Assembly (NCBI GenBank): GCA_032718475.1
Contig: JAUCBJ010005594.1
Location: 1-33,851 of the forward strand
Length of the DNA: 33,851 bases
Direction: 5' to 3'
Origin: Nemertoderma westbladi
Taxonomy: Eukaryota > Xenacoelomorpha > Nemertodermatida > Nemertodermatidae
Under the pieces are notes generated by a model. That model searched no databases. It had not been told where the DNA came from and was given only the letters and a program-made list of their open reading frames with translations. Both the position numbers and the translations under genes were made by a program. This document shows positions 9,866 through 19,988 of this stretch, piece after piece. Within the stretch, counting starts at the first letter, position 1; each line of letters opens with the position of its first letter.

Positions 9866-9892
9866 TCCGGCCCTGGCCGACTTGCTTGCAAC
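9866..9892 (+). mobile_element. SINE (family S), right part after hAT insertion
   Basis: TCCGGCCCTGGCCGACTTGCTTGC continues the SINE interrupted at 5619 and matches the end of the other copies (CTCCGGCTTCGGCCGACTG, then TTGC units). Together with 5425-5619 it restores one element. Confidence 0.83.
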
Positions 9893-10441
9893 ATTTACAT
9901 TTATTTTCTATTAGATTTATTTTAAGTCATTCACGAGTTCAGTACGGTAGTCAAAAGACAAGTCTAGAAAATTCATTTTTGTTTGAAGTAGGCCCAATTA
10001 ATTGTTATGTCTAATTGATTTGCAAATATACTTTCCAACATTATATCACAGGCCCACATTATTATTTTACGCCACATGTGTACGATGTATAATACTGTAT
10101 GCCCAGTATACCGTGTATCAGTCATACCTAAATTCCTAAATATAGAAAAGACGTACAGTATTTTGGATGGTTTAATGATTGTACCATTGATGAGGGCAAG
10201 CTCGCCCTTAGGTACTTTAAAAGGAATTTCTTAAAAAGTTATTGTTATTGATAATTACTTTTTAACAAGAGACCAAGGGAACGGGGTCTTAAATGTTTTT
10301 TTTGCAAATGGTGTTAGCGTGGCGTGAAGGTAGGCCTACTGTTGGGTGCCGAAAGTTGGTGCTGCGGCCTGAAAATCCATAATCCGTGATTCCCTGAGAA
10401 TAGGGATTTGAAACCGCTGAGGGCGTTGAAACCGTATTGAA
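9893..10441. other. Spacer upstream of the RT ORF
   Basis: AT-rich to about 10260, then more balanced sequence to the ATG at 10442. The latter part may be the LINE upstream region, but no endonuclease domain was recognised in any frame. Confidence 0.4.
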
Positions 10442-12280
10442 ATGTATCGCAAACCCAGGCAGTGCTGTAGCCCTGTAGCTACAAGCCTTAAGAATAAACA
10501 AACCGTAGAAACTTCAGAATCAATGCGCGTCCCACTTACTACCCATCTGCGTCAGCAATTTCAGAGAGATTCTGGTGAAACTGGAGATCTTGAAACGTTA
10601 ATAGATGATATAAATGCAAAATGTGAAGGGACTGAGCACCCACTCATCTCAGAAAAGACGGTGGAAGACGTTATCTTACTCCTGGGCAAAGGTAAATCAC
10701 CGGATAAACGTACCCTGACAGTCGAACACTTGATCTACACAGATAAGGATACAGTATGCAAACACTTAGCCAGACTTTACAATGAATCCATTCGCCTAGG
10801 CATAGTACCAACTTTCTTTGGGGAGACAGTTGTAAAATGCCTATACAAAGGCAAAGGCAAAGATTCTATGAACCCATCATCTTACCGTCCCATCGCATCC
10901 ATTTGTTTATTTGCAAAAGTTCTGGAAGGTATCGTAGCAAAGGAATATTTCTTGGAGATTATACCTGATGGAATGCAATTTGCCTACCAAAAACGTATCG
11001 GTTCCGATGTTATACTCAGCGCTATTCTAGAACATATAGAATTTTATCGCAGTAGAGGCTCCGGGGTTTACGTCTGCCAAATGGATATAGCAGCAGCATT
11101 CGACTCTGTTAATCACTATCTTCTATTTAAAAAATTATCAGAACATATTAATCCCTATATATGTCGACTGCTGGTAGTTTATTACAAAGCAAGTATGGTG
11201 TTTATCAACATCAATGGCATGGTGGACACAAATGGATTTGCAATGCATAATGGTGTTAAACAGGGATCTATAATATCGCCCGTATTATTCAATTTCTACA
11301 CCAATGGTATTCTTACACAACTTCATGATGGTGGGCCAGACAGTAAAGGGTTTCGTATTTTCCATCTAATTATGGGTACACTTTCTTATGCGGATGACAT
11401 ACTGTTAATGGGAACGTCCAGCAATGAAATTGAGCAAATGGCTAGTCATATACAAACTGAACTCACGAATCTCAACCTTGCATTAGAGACATCTAAAGTA
11501 AACTGGATTTTCAAGGAATCTCACACCAACCGGAAAAACGACAGTCCACCGCTCATGATTTCTATAAATGGATATCTTCATGCCACATCTCCATCCCTCA
11601 CATTCCTTGGGGTCACTATTCGTGGGATTAAACAGGATCACAATAACATTCATGTATCTGACATAATACAATCAATAGCTGCGCTTGCAGACACATTCCA
11701 TAGGAATGGATGGACAACGAAGCACTACCCTGTACGGATTGTGGCTCTGTTATGGCGGTCTGTTGGATTGTCGTCCCTATTGTACAGACTGAAATTCCGC
11801 ATTGGCGAACTATCCAAGAAAGATACTGATATGGTGGAAATTTATTATAGGAAACATCTGCGAGGAATTCTTCACGTTGGATGTTATGTATCAAATGACA
11901 CCTTAAATCACCTCTTTGGGACCGGAACACTCTCGCTAGAGGCGTATAAGTCATGTCTGGGGACGGTGCTTCGGTCTCTCAACTGTCCCAACAAGAATCT
12001 TCAGGAATCACTTCGCATCACGTTACAATCGAACCAACGTTCATATTATCAAGGATTAGGAAGCGTGTACAGTAAAGCTGTCGCTAATTATGGTCTACCC
12101 ACGATTGGGTCACTCTGTAACTACAAATACAATACAAATAACCTATTCGCCAGACTATCTGAGCCAGCCACCTCACTACGCCACCTAGAGGAAGGACAGT
12201 ACATACGACAATGTTACGAACTGCCAGGGCTCACTTTTAGAGCCAAGCACAAACGCATAACAGATTTTTACAATATTTGA
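10442..12280 (+). CDS. Non-LTR retrotransposon reverse transcriptase, 5'-truncated
   Basis: A 612-aa frame from an ATG; an in-frame TGA lies at 10427. It contains the RT domain in canonical order: the G-x-SPD region (KGKSPDKRTLTVEHL, about residue 80), RPIASICLFAKVLEGI, and motif A MDIAAAFDSVNH with catalytic Asp 215. These are followed by GVKQGSIISPVLFNFYTNG and motif C YADD at 316-319. A thumb-like C-terminal half follows, with no RNase H recognised. The catalytic residues are intact and there are no internal stops, so the copy is young or constrained. The apurinic endonuclease domain normally upstream is absent, indicating 5' truncation. The ORF is followed by about 250 bp of 3' UTR and an (AAT)n tail. 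The sequence resembles the CR1/L2 group, but the clade is tentative. Confidence 0.9.
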   Translation: MYRKPRQCCSPVATSLKNKQTVETSESMRVPLTTHLRQQFQRDSGETGDLETLIDDINAKCEGTEHPLISEKTVEDVILLLGKGKSPDKRTLTVEHLIYTDKDTVCKHLARLYNESIRLGIVPTFFGETVVKCLYKGKGKDSMNPSSYRPIASICLFAKVLEGIVAKEYFLEIIPDGMQFAYQKRIGSDVILSAILEHIEFYRSRGSGVYVCQMDIAAAFDSVNHYLLFKKLSEHINPYICRLLVVYYKASMVFININGMVDTNGFAMHNGVKQGSIISPVLFNFYTNGILTQLHDGGPDSKGFRIFHLIMGTLSYADDILLMGTSSNEIEQMASHIQTELTNLNLALETSKVNWIFKESHTNRKNDSPPLMISINGYLHATSPSLTFLGVTIRGIKQDHNNIHVSDIIQSIAALADTFHRNGWTTKHYPVRIVALLWRSVGLSSLLYRLKFRIGELSKKDTDMVEIYYRKHLRGILHVGCYVSNDTLNHLFGTGTLSLEAYKSCLGTVLRSLNCPNKNLQESLRITLQSNQRSYYQGLGSVYSKAVANYGLPTIGSLCNYKYNTNNLFARLSEPATSLRHLEEGQYIRQCYELPGLTFRAKHKRITDFYNI

Positions 12281-12556
12281 GTTCGATAAACGGACTAATT
12301 GCGTATAATTTAGTTCATATCGTCGATATAATTTTAATTAGATCTCAGAAAACTAATGTTTTTTTTACTTTATTGTGACTCACAGTTTTTACGCGTCCTA
12401 GAAGTATATTCTGCTATCTTGAAATCACATCATATCTCTATGCAAATAACGTGACTATTTGACCTTAACTGTAAAGGGTATTTTAATGTGTATTTTTAAT
12501 GTGTATCTTTCAATATGTCAATTTTATTTGATTAAATAATAATAATAATAATAACA
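12281..12556 (+). repeat. LINE 3' UTR and (AAT)n tail
   Basis: AT-rich sequence after the RT stop ending in an AATAATAATAATAATAATAA tract at about 12535-12555. A trinucleotide microsatellite at the 3' end is typical of CR1/L2-like LINEs and marks the 3' boundary of the insertion. Confidence 0.7.
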
Positions 12557-13133
12557 GTGAGGCAGATAGGATGAACGACGATGAAGGTCACATCTGCACC
12601 TTGTTGCTATGGAGACGTGTACCATGGCAGCGCAGCTTAAATTTGTAAACTACTTGTAATCAAGTTGAACGGGCATTCCTTGGCTTAACGAGCCTACAAG
12701 ATTCTCCCATTCACAATTAGGATTTTTCTTTATGGCGAGTTGCAATAACAGAAAAGTCATTATCCCGGTTGCCATGAAAAAGTGACCTCAAGCAATTGCA
12801 AGGGAAAGATGGGGGGGGGGGGGGGGGGGGGCGACTTCCGATGCAATGAAAATTCATCTCTCGCCAGGGGACAATCGACGCAAAAAACAGCAGATATTAC
12901 TCGGGGTTGAACTAAAGTGTGCATACGTTCGTGTGCATACCCTAGTTATCCATTTGCCTATCGTATTTAGATCAATAGTATTTACAGTAAGTCAATCGTA
13001 TATATCTATATCTGTTATAACTCACCAGCTTTGCACGTCCTATAACTTGGTTATGACTGGTTTACGTTAACCTTAATTAATCATTACTGTAGAATGCCCT
13101 TAATTACTCGCTGCACATATTACATTACACGAA
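12557..13133. other. No supported gene; G21 run
   Basis: Spacer with 21 consecutive G at 12811-12831. The ORF at 12846-13070 has no domain and unremarkable composition; I do not consider it a gene. Confidence 0.45.
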
Positions 13134-13513
13134 GTGGGGACTTCGCGCAGCACGAAGTTGGCAGAGCCTTAGCGAATTGACACTGTTAGGGGGTAGGTCA
13201 ATTTATGCAAATAGTCACGTTGGCCCTCTAGCGGCAGACTGGAGAACTGCAGATGGATTCGCATCCTTTGAAAGTCACAGCTAATGGTCTAATACATATC
13301 TGCCAAGTTTCAGCTTAAACGGATTAAAAGCAAAGAAATGGGAGGGCATTTAATGTTTAGACATGTGGCCCTCTAGCGGGAGACCATTGCACTGATGGTG
13401 TCTGAAAGTCTCTCAAAAATCTCAACTTTTGCTCATATTGATACCTACAAATTTTCAACTTGGCAGCTTTAAATCCGACAAAGTTATTAGCATGTCAAAA
13501 TCGTAACGACGAC

Positions 13514-13555
<42 letters not shown>

Positions 13556-13653
13556 AACGACGACGACGACGACGACAACTATTTGCATAAATTGACCCAC
13601 CCCCTAACAGTGTCAATTCGCTAAGGCTCCGCCAACTTCGTGGCTCGCCCCAC
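13134..13653. mobile_element. MITE with long TIRs (family M), copy 1
   Basis: The left end GTGGGGACTTCGCGCAGC and following 80 bp (AGTTGGCAGAGCCTTAGCG, GACACTGTTAGGGGGTAGG, TCAATTTATGCAAATAG) have an inverted mate at about 13577-13653. The interior has two copies of GGCCCTCTAGCGG and an (ACG)n tract at 13505-13576. No transposase. Flanking duplications are not obvious. Confidence 0.82.
13505..13576 (+). repeat. (ACG)n microsatellite in MITE
   Basis: About 23 ACG units with a few AAC interruptions. On the minus strand it gives an Arg-rich open frame (13455-13655), which is an artefact of the repeat. Confidence 0.95.
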
Positions 13654-13670
13654 AATGTGAGTGGACTTTA

Positions 13671-13695
13671 TTGTATCTTATTAAATAAGATACAA
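13671..13695. repeat. 12-bp palindrome with one-base centre
   Basis: TTGTATCTTATT and AATAAGATACAA flank a single A. It lies 18 bp beyond the MITE. Confidence 0.8.
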
Positions 13696-13754
13696 ATTTT
13701 GTTCAGTGGTGTGGCGGAGCAAATCTTTTACTTGAACGTTGAAGAAGGTGGGGT

Positions 13755-13773
13755 GGGGGGGGGGGGGGGGGGG
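13755..13773 (+). repeat. G19 run
   Basis: Nineteen consecutive G preceded by GGGGT, followed shortly by GTACA repeats (about 13786-13803). Potential quadruplex. Confidence 0.9.
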
Positions 13774-14129
13774 TGTGGGCTATAAGTACAGTACAGTACA
13801 GTGTAGTGATTGCGTTTGCGATCCCTTTCCTTGCTACAATTACATAATTGATAATTTTATTGTTGCATTAAATGTTATTGCACCATTTTCACTGCAATGT
13901 GTTTCTCGTCATTAATTCCACATCAACCATCTACATTCTCAATACTGTACCTACACTATGTATAGTAACTTGGTTTCGTACACACGCCATTCAGCCATTT
14001 GTCGACTGTAGTCCGACTCTGCGGGACTGAGTGATAAAAGATCATGAATATATCATATCTTATAAGCTGTGTTGTGGGAGTTGCGAAATTTTTACAAAAA
14101 CACAGATTAATCGAGTGTATCCAATCATC
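13774..14129. other. No gene seen
   Basis: Spacer of ordinary composition before a LINE fragment. No coding, tRNA or repeat structure noted beyond the GTACA tract. Confidence 0.4.
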
Positions 14130-14562
14130 TTGTTCTTTCGAGCCACAATGTACAGCGTACTTTTATACGGGGTTGAGACCTGGACACTGACAAAATAACT
14201 TGAACAACGAATTTATGGTTGCTACACAAGACTACTAAGGGCAGCCCTAAACATCAGCCGTAGACAACACATGTCAAATACCGAGCTTTATGGTACAATA
14301 CCACCTGTATCAACCACCCTCCGTGAACGAAGATTAAGATTCAGTGGGCACTGCTGGCGAAGTAAAGACGGTCATACCAGATCTACTTTTCTGGCAACTC
14401 GTGGAAAGTGTAGTCGTGGACGACCGGCCGTAACATAGGCAAATATACTGTAGATCAACTTGAAAGGGATACCGAACTTTGGAGAAACGAAATTGCGACA
14501 ACTATGGAGAATCGGGAAACCTGGAAGAATCTCATTTCCACTGTCCGAGTTCGCTCTGCCTA
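14130..14562 (+). pseudogene. RTE/Jockey-like LINE, C-terminal RT fragment
   Basis: Conceptual translation gives TMYSVLLYGVETWTLTK, a stop, then LEQRIYGCYTRLLRAALNIS, LRERRLRFSGHCWRSKDG and, after stops, DTELWRNEIATTMENRETW, ending SA at a TAG near 14562. This is the familiar thumb and C-terminal region of craniate-type LINE RTs (YGAETWTL..., RLRFAGHCWR). The catalytic domain is absent (5' truncation). At least two in-frame stops and a frame change show decay. Confidence 0.85.
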
Positions 14563-14682
14563 GTTGTAGTTTAACCAGTGCCCTTTAATTAATTTTGAAA
14601 AAAAATCGATTTTTCAATTACAATGCCCTCTAGTGCAGATTTTTATGAGGATTTCAAAATCAAACCGTTTGTTAATAGCTAA

Positions 14683-15225
14683 TTAATTATTATTATTAAT
14701 ATTTTTATAACAACATGGGCACAAAGCGCTATAGTTGAAAATTGCCCGGTTCAGATTGTGCACAGAATACTTAACATAATAATGAACATACAGTAGGTTA
14801 TAATGTATGCATAGGTGTACCGAAAAAAGAAACCGTGAAAACCCAATCAATTTAAATTTATAACTAATATTATTATACAATACCAGACTTTTATAATAAC
14901 ACATAATATCTACTAGGCTTACATTAATAATTATCGAATTAATAAATGAAAACTGCGGTAGTAGCTCTAATTTATATAATACTTTCAAGGTAGGAATTCA
15001 GACCGACGTTTAAATGCCTTTAAAACATATATGCTTAATTGTTTTGTTTTGTTCTGAGATGGTAAAGCTAATAACTCAAATAATTTACCAATTGTAGGTA
15101 ATCTTATGTATTTAGCGGGAAGAAATTTCTCCCGCAGGGATTTATAAAGCGGACACTTCAACACGAAATGGTATTCGTCCTCAACCTCCCCCAGATCGCA
15201 AAGTTGGCACAATCTTGCTAATGTA
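14683..15225 (-). pseudogene. LINE 3' end with zinc-knuckle C-terminus (minus)
   Basis: The minus frame at 14985-15212 reads CQLCDLGEVEDEYHFVLKCP, the C-x2-C-x(n)-H-x4-C knuckle that ends many non-LTR RT proteins, followed by LYKSLREKFLPAKY and a terminal AFKRRSEFLP. About 290 bp of AT-rich 3' UTR leads to an (AAT)n tail at 14683-14700 (read on the minus strand). The RT catalytic part is missing, so this is a strongly 5'-truncated insertion of a different family from the RT at 10442. Confidence 0.8.
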
Positions 15226-15257
15226 GTTCAAACGTTATGATTGATAATGTCAACCTT

Positions 15258-15860
15258 ACTCTGTGAAGTGTCTGAAAAGTGTCTGTCTGGGATTATGTTT
15301 CTGACAGTTTGCCTGTCAAAATATTCATCTTAGCTAAATGTTTTGTAATGGTGGTTTTCATGGTCGCTGATATCATTCCAAACGTCAGTTTTCACTTTTA
15401 TCGAAAACTATTTTGTCTTTATGTCAGTCTGTCTATCTGTCCGACAATCTGTCTGTCAAAAATATAAGACATCATACCATCAATCTAAAACTGTTATGTT
15501 GTGGTTTTCCTGGTCGCTGATTTCAATTCTGATGTCAGTTTTCATATTTAGAGAAGTATATTATGTCTGTCTGTCGGTCTGTCTGTATGTCCGTCTGTCT
15601 GTATGTCCGTCTGTCTGTATGTCCGTCTGTCTGTCAAAATTTAGGAAAGCATTCCACCAACCTAAAAGTTCTGTTTTGGTGGTTATACTTGCTACTGATT
15701 TCACTTTTAACCAATCCTACTATGTCTGAATGTCTGTCCATCGGTTTTTCTGTCTGTCGAGCGATCTGTCTGTCAAAGTAATAGGAAAGCATACCAACTA
15801 GCTAAAAATTTTGTTATGGGGGTTTTTATGGTTGGTGATTTCATTTCCGATGTCAGTTTT
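15258..15860 (+). repeat. Tandem array of ~140-180-bp units with (GTCT)n
   Basis: Four degenerate units. Each starts near CTGTCTGTCAAA (about 15308, 15450, 15629 and 15766) and continues through CATACCA..CTAAAA, GTTATG.TGGTTTTCATGG and GATTTCATT..GATGTCAGTTTTCAT. Variable GTCTGTCTGTATGTCC tracts separate the units. The long ORFs here (such as 15421-15729) are consequences of the repeat. Confidence 0.85.
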
Positions 15861-16777
15861 CATGTATTACGTCATCATCGTACCACAGCTTTGAACTGAT
15901 TAAAGATTAAAACAAAAACTCCTACATCACACCAAAGTCTTGCCTCTCCACTTAATCCAGGCTGGTCTCTGACTATGGGTTCCGACTGTCACGTTTCGTG
16001 GCCCAAATGCTAGAGAGGCCAGGACCAGGCCAGGCCAAGAACATCCCCAACAAGTTCATTGTATGTCTTTGGATTAAGAGGCCTTTTTTAAATTCAAATT
16101 CCTCCAAATTCAATTGTTATTAAGCAAATTTCACAACATTTAAATAATTTGAATTTTAATTGTATATCAAATAGGCATTAATCCAATTACAATTGCCAAT
16201 TAGCAACAATCAGACAATTAGGCAAACCATAAACCATAAAACCACCATAAAACCAGAAACCATAAAACCACCATAAAACCAGAAACCATAAAACCTAACA
16301 TTAACGATATAGACAGTACAAATAAAACAAATAAACAATAAACAAAACAAGCATACAAAAGGCACTAAACAATTCAAGATTACAAAACTCGATAAACAAT
16401 AATTACAGATTTAAAGAGTAACAAAAAACTAAAAACCTAATTTTTGTTTTGAAAAACCTAATGTTTTTGCCAGCCCTGGTTAGGCCTAAATTCCGATTGC
16501 AGGACAGTCAGATAGTGGATATCATTGCCTTAGGCCTATCTATTGCAGTATTGTAAACCTCCTGCTGTCGCTGTCGCTGTCGCTGTCCTTGCAGTCCTCT
16601 GGCATCTGGTCCTGCAGTCCTGGCCTCGCATACCGGACCGGTCAGCCGGCTGATGTCAATAGGCAATATGGACATCAGCTGCCGATATGTGGATAGTTTT
16701 GGAAGTTCTCACCAGGAAACTCAACCCATGCAACCCTGTCAACGTTAGTATTACCGATACTGCCAGACTGCTGTTGT
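15861..16777. repeat. Spacer with two short tandem repeats
   Basis: No gene seen. It contains a 26-bp tandem (CCATAAAACCACCATAAAAC..., 2.4 units, 16234-16295), a CTGTCG hexamer tract near 16563-16587, and an imperfect hairpin GCTGATGTC/GACATCAGC at about 16649-16680. Confidence 0.6.
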
Positions 16778-17522
16778 CAGTAGGGAACATACCCTTAGCT
16801 GCTTAGATAAGCTCCAAAAGTGGGTTCTTATTTAAGGAAAATGGCTCTTATTTAGGGGTTTTTGGGCCTTTTTTGGATATTTTTTTGATATAATATGGAA
16901 TAACTTGTTTCAGGAAAAAATACCGCATAATTTTATTTCACAATGTAAAAGTTGGGTCTTTCTTGAACATAAAGCAAAAAACCAGAAAACATTTCACCGT
17001 CCCGTTTTTTTTCTACAAGCATTTTAAAATTGCATCAAAAATACGACTAGTTCCTAAATAAGGGGGATTTTTTAAATTTACCTTATTTAAGATATCGAAA
17101 TTGTACACATAAATACTAAAAGTCCCTAAATAAGAACTTTTTGACCGGGGTTTCTTATTTAGGAATACAATTATATTCCAAAATCTGCACATTCCTTAAA
17201 TAAAATAAATATTCCTTATTCCTTACAGTATGTGTTACACTTCTTTCATAATTCTTTGATTTATGTCAGTCTGTATATTGCTAATTGTTGGGATAAGGAT
17301 AAGGACAATGGTTGCACTGCACTCTATAAATCCTCTATAGAATATCGTATCATAATGAAGTTGCTAGCACTGGCATTCTTACCTCAAACGGTAGCATAGA
17401 ATAGCCCATTGATATTCAAAAGAATAGCCCATCGCCCATCTGAGCGCACATACATTGTCACGTATTTCGATGAAACACGACTCAAGTAACTGGACATCGC
17501 CGCACAGTTTCGAAAAACTAAC

Positions 17523-17745
17523 TTGTGTCCTGCATTTCCTCTTCTGCTCCGTGTGACGCCCCACTTAGATGGATTGTCCACAATGTTGTACTTGAAAGGT
17601 GTGAAAAAAGTGAAAAACCAATGTCAATGTCATGTCAATAGGCACAACGATGGTTCGGTTGAGCAGCTGATAGACGTTATGAAGGTTAAAGATGATGACT
17701 GGATGACGTTTTGGCTCAACTGGCTCAGGCAGGAGTGGGACACGT
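17523..17745 (+). pseudogene. Possible CARD-like coding fragment inside the foldback
   Basis: The open frame 17523-17774 contains VEQLIDVMKVKDDDWMTFWL followed by NWLRQEWDTF. The spacing (LLD.LK.KDDDW...FL..LRQE) resembles the later helices of a caspase-recruitment/death-fold domain of metazoan immune proteins. Only about 40 residues fit, and the last residues run into the MITE at 17748, so any coding sequence ends there. It could be a captured host exon or coincidence. Confidence 0.25.
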
Positions 17746-17747
17746 TC

Positions 17748-18082
17748 GTGGGACCTTTGCGCAGCATGAAGTGAGCAAAGCCTTAGCTAGCCCTAGCTGA
17801 TAGGGGCCCCACCCCATTCAGCCATTAGGCTAACATTACCCTAACATGTTGTCTTTCGTTAGTCAGAGGTCTTCAACACAATACTCGTCTCCTTAATTTG
17901 CCTCATTGCGTTCGTTTGTTTTTTACCAAACTTCAGATTATTTCTAACATACTAAGTTTCGTTTAATTTCATCAAGGAATGACCGAGTTATTAGCGATAA
18001 AAAATTTACAACGACGACAGACAACTCGTTAATAGCACCCATATGCTAAGGCTTCACTCACTTGAACATGGCTCTCCCCCAC
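17748..18082. mobile_element. Diverged MITE of family M, copy 2
   Basis: The left end GTGGGACCTTTGCGCAGCAT and GAAGTGAGCAAAGCCTTAGC match the left arm of 13134-13653. The right end has GTTATTAGCGATAAAAA, an ACGACGAC stub, ATGCTAAGGCTTCACTC and a terminal CCCCCAC, as in copy 1. It lies inside the 16778-20842 foldback. Confidence 0.65.
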
Positions 18083-18106
18083 ATTCAATCCGGTTCGACG
18101 CAGTTT

Positions 18107-19988
18107 GTTGCTCGTTGTTGCTCATTGCTGCTCGTTGTGCTTTATTATTTCTCATTGTTGGTCATTTTTGCTCATTGTTGGTCATTGTTGCTCGTTGTTG
18201 GTCATTGTTGCTTGTTGGTGCTCATTGTTGCTCGTTAGTTGTACTTTATTTTTGCTCGTTGTTGCTCGTTGTACTCTATTATTGCTCGTTGTTGCTCATT
18301 ATTGCTCATTGTTACTCATTGTTGCTCGTTGTTGTACTTTATTATTGGTCATTCAATCGTTGTTCCTCATTGTTGCTCGTTGTTTCTCGTTGTTGTACTT
18401 TATTATTGCTCGTTGTTGCTCAATATTACTCGTTGTTGCTCGTTCAGTCGTTGTTGCTCATTATTGCTCGTTGTTGTTCTTTATTATTGCTCAGTGTTTC
18501 TCATTGTTGCTCGTTGTTGCTCAATGTTACTCGTTGTTAGTCATTGTCATTGTTGCTCATTGTTACTCGTTGTTCCTCATGTCCTAATTATTGGTCGTTG
18601 TTTCTAGGTGTTGTACTTTATTATTGCTCATTGTTGCTCGTTGTTTCTCGTTGTTGTACTTTATTATTGCTCATTGTTGCTCGTTGTTTCTCAATGTTGC
18701 TCGTTGTTGTACTTTATTATTGCTCATTGTTGCTCGTTGTTTCTCAATGTGGCTCGTTGTTGTACTTTATTATTGCTCATTGTTGCTCATTGTTTCTCAA
18801 TGTTGCTCGTTGTTGTACTTTATTATTGCTCGTTCAGTCGATGTTCCTCATTGTTATTGGTTGCTCGTTGGTGCTCATTATTACTCATTGTTACTCGTTG
18901 TTGCTCATTGTTGCTCGTTGTTGTACTTTATTATTGCTCGTTCAGTCGTTGTTCCTCATTGTTGCTCGCTGTTTCTCGTTGTTGCTCATTGTTGCTCGTT
19001 GTTGTACTTTATTATTGCTCATTGTTGCTCGTTGTTTCTCGTTGTTGTACTTTATTATTGCTCATTGTGATTGTTGCTCGTTGTTTCTCAATGTTGCTCG
19101 TTGTTGTACTTTATTATTGCTCGTTCAGTCGATGTTCCTCATTGTAGCTCGCTGTTTCTCGTTGTTGCTCATTGTTGCTCATTATTACTCATTGTTACTT
19201 GTTGTTGCTCATTGTTGCTCGTTGTTGTACTTTATTATTGCTCGTTCAGTCGTTGTTCCTCATTGTTTCTCGTTGTTGCTCATTGTTGCTCGTTGTTGTA
19301 CTTTATTATTGCTCATTTTTGCTCGTTGTTTCTCATTGTTGCTTAATGTTACTCGTCGTAGTCGTAGTTGCTCGCTGTTTCTCGTTGTTGCTCATTGTTG
19401 CTCGTTGTTGTACTTTATTATTGCTCATTGTTGCTCGTTGTTTCTCGTTGTTGTACTTTATTATTGCTCATTGTGATTGTTGCTCGTTGTTTCTCAATGT
19501 TGCTCGTTGTTGTACTTTATTATTGCTCGTTCAGTCGATGTTCCTCATTGTTGCTCGCTGTTTCTCGTTGTTGCTCATTGTTGCTCATTATTACTCATTG
19601 TTACTTGTTGTTGCTCATTGTTGCTCGTTGTTGTACTTTATTATTGCTCGTTCAGTCGTTGTTCCTCATTGTTGCTCGCTGTTTCTCGTTGTTGCTCATT
19701 GTTGCTCGTTGTTGTACTTTATTATTGCTCATTTTTGCTCGTTGTTTCTCATTGTTGCTCAATGTTACTCGTCGTAGTCGTAGTTGCTCATTGTTACTCG
19801 TTGTTGCTCATTGTTGCTCGTTCAGTCGTTGTTTCTCATTATTGCTCGTTGTTGTACTTTATTATTGCGCAATGTTACTCGTTGTTGCTAATTGTTGCTC
19901 GTTGTTACTCGTTGTTGCTCGTTGTTTTGTTACTCATTGTTCATTTGTTGCTCGTTGTTGCTTATTGTTGGTCATTGTTGCTCGTTGT
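18107..19988 (+). repeat. Decamer satellite array (GCTCRTTGTT)n
   Basis: About 188 head-to-tail units of a 10-bp repeat, GCTCATTGTT or GCTCGTTGTT. Variants GTACTTTATT and GTTCAGTCGTT recur at set places. Higher-order structure is visible: the marker ACTCGTCGTAGTCGTAG recurs at 19351 and 19767, and CTCATTGTGATTG at 19061 and 19467. A block of about 410 bp was therefore duplicated in tandem. Because 10 is not a multiple of 3 and the unit has no stop codon, all three plus frames stay open and give Leu/Val/Cys/Ser-rich ORFs of 91-310 codons. I read these as artefacts. Confidence 0.95.

Noticed and set aside
13455-13655. Arg-rich protein on the minus strand
   Set aside because: It is the translation of the (ACG)n microsatellite inside a MITE.
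15421-15781. Cys/Val/Ser repeat proteins
   Set aside because: They arise from the (GTCT)n-containing tandem repeat.
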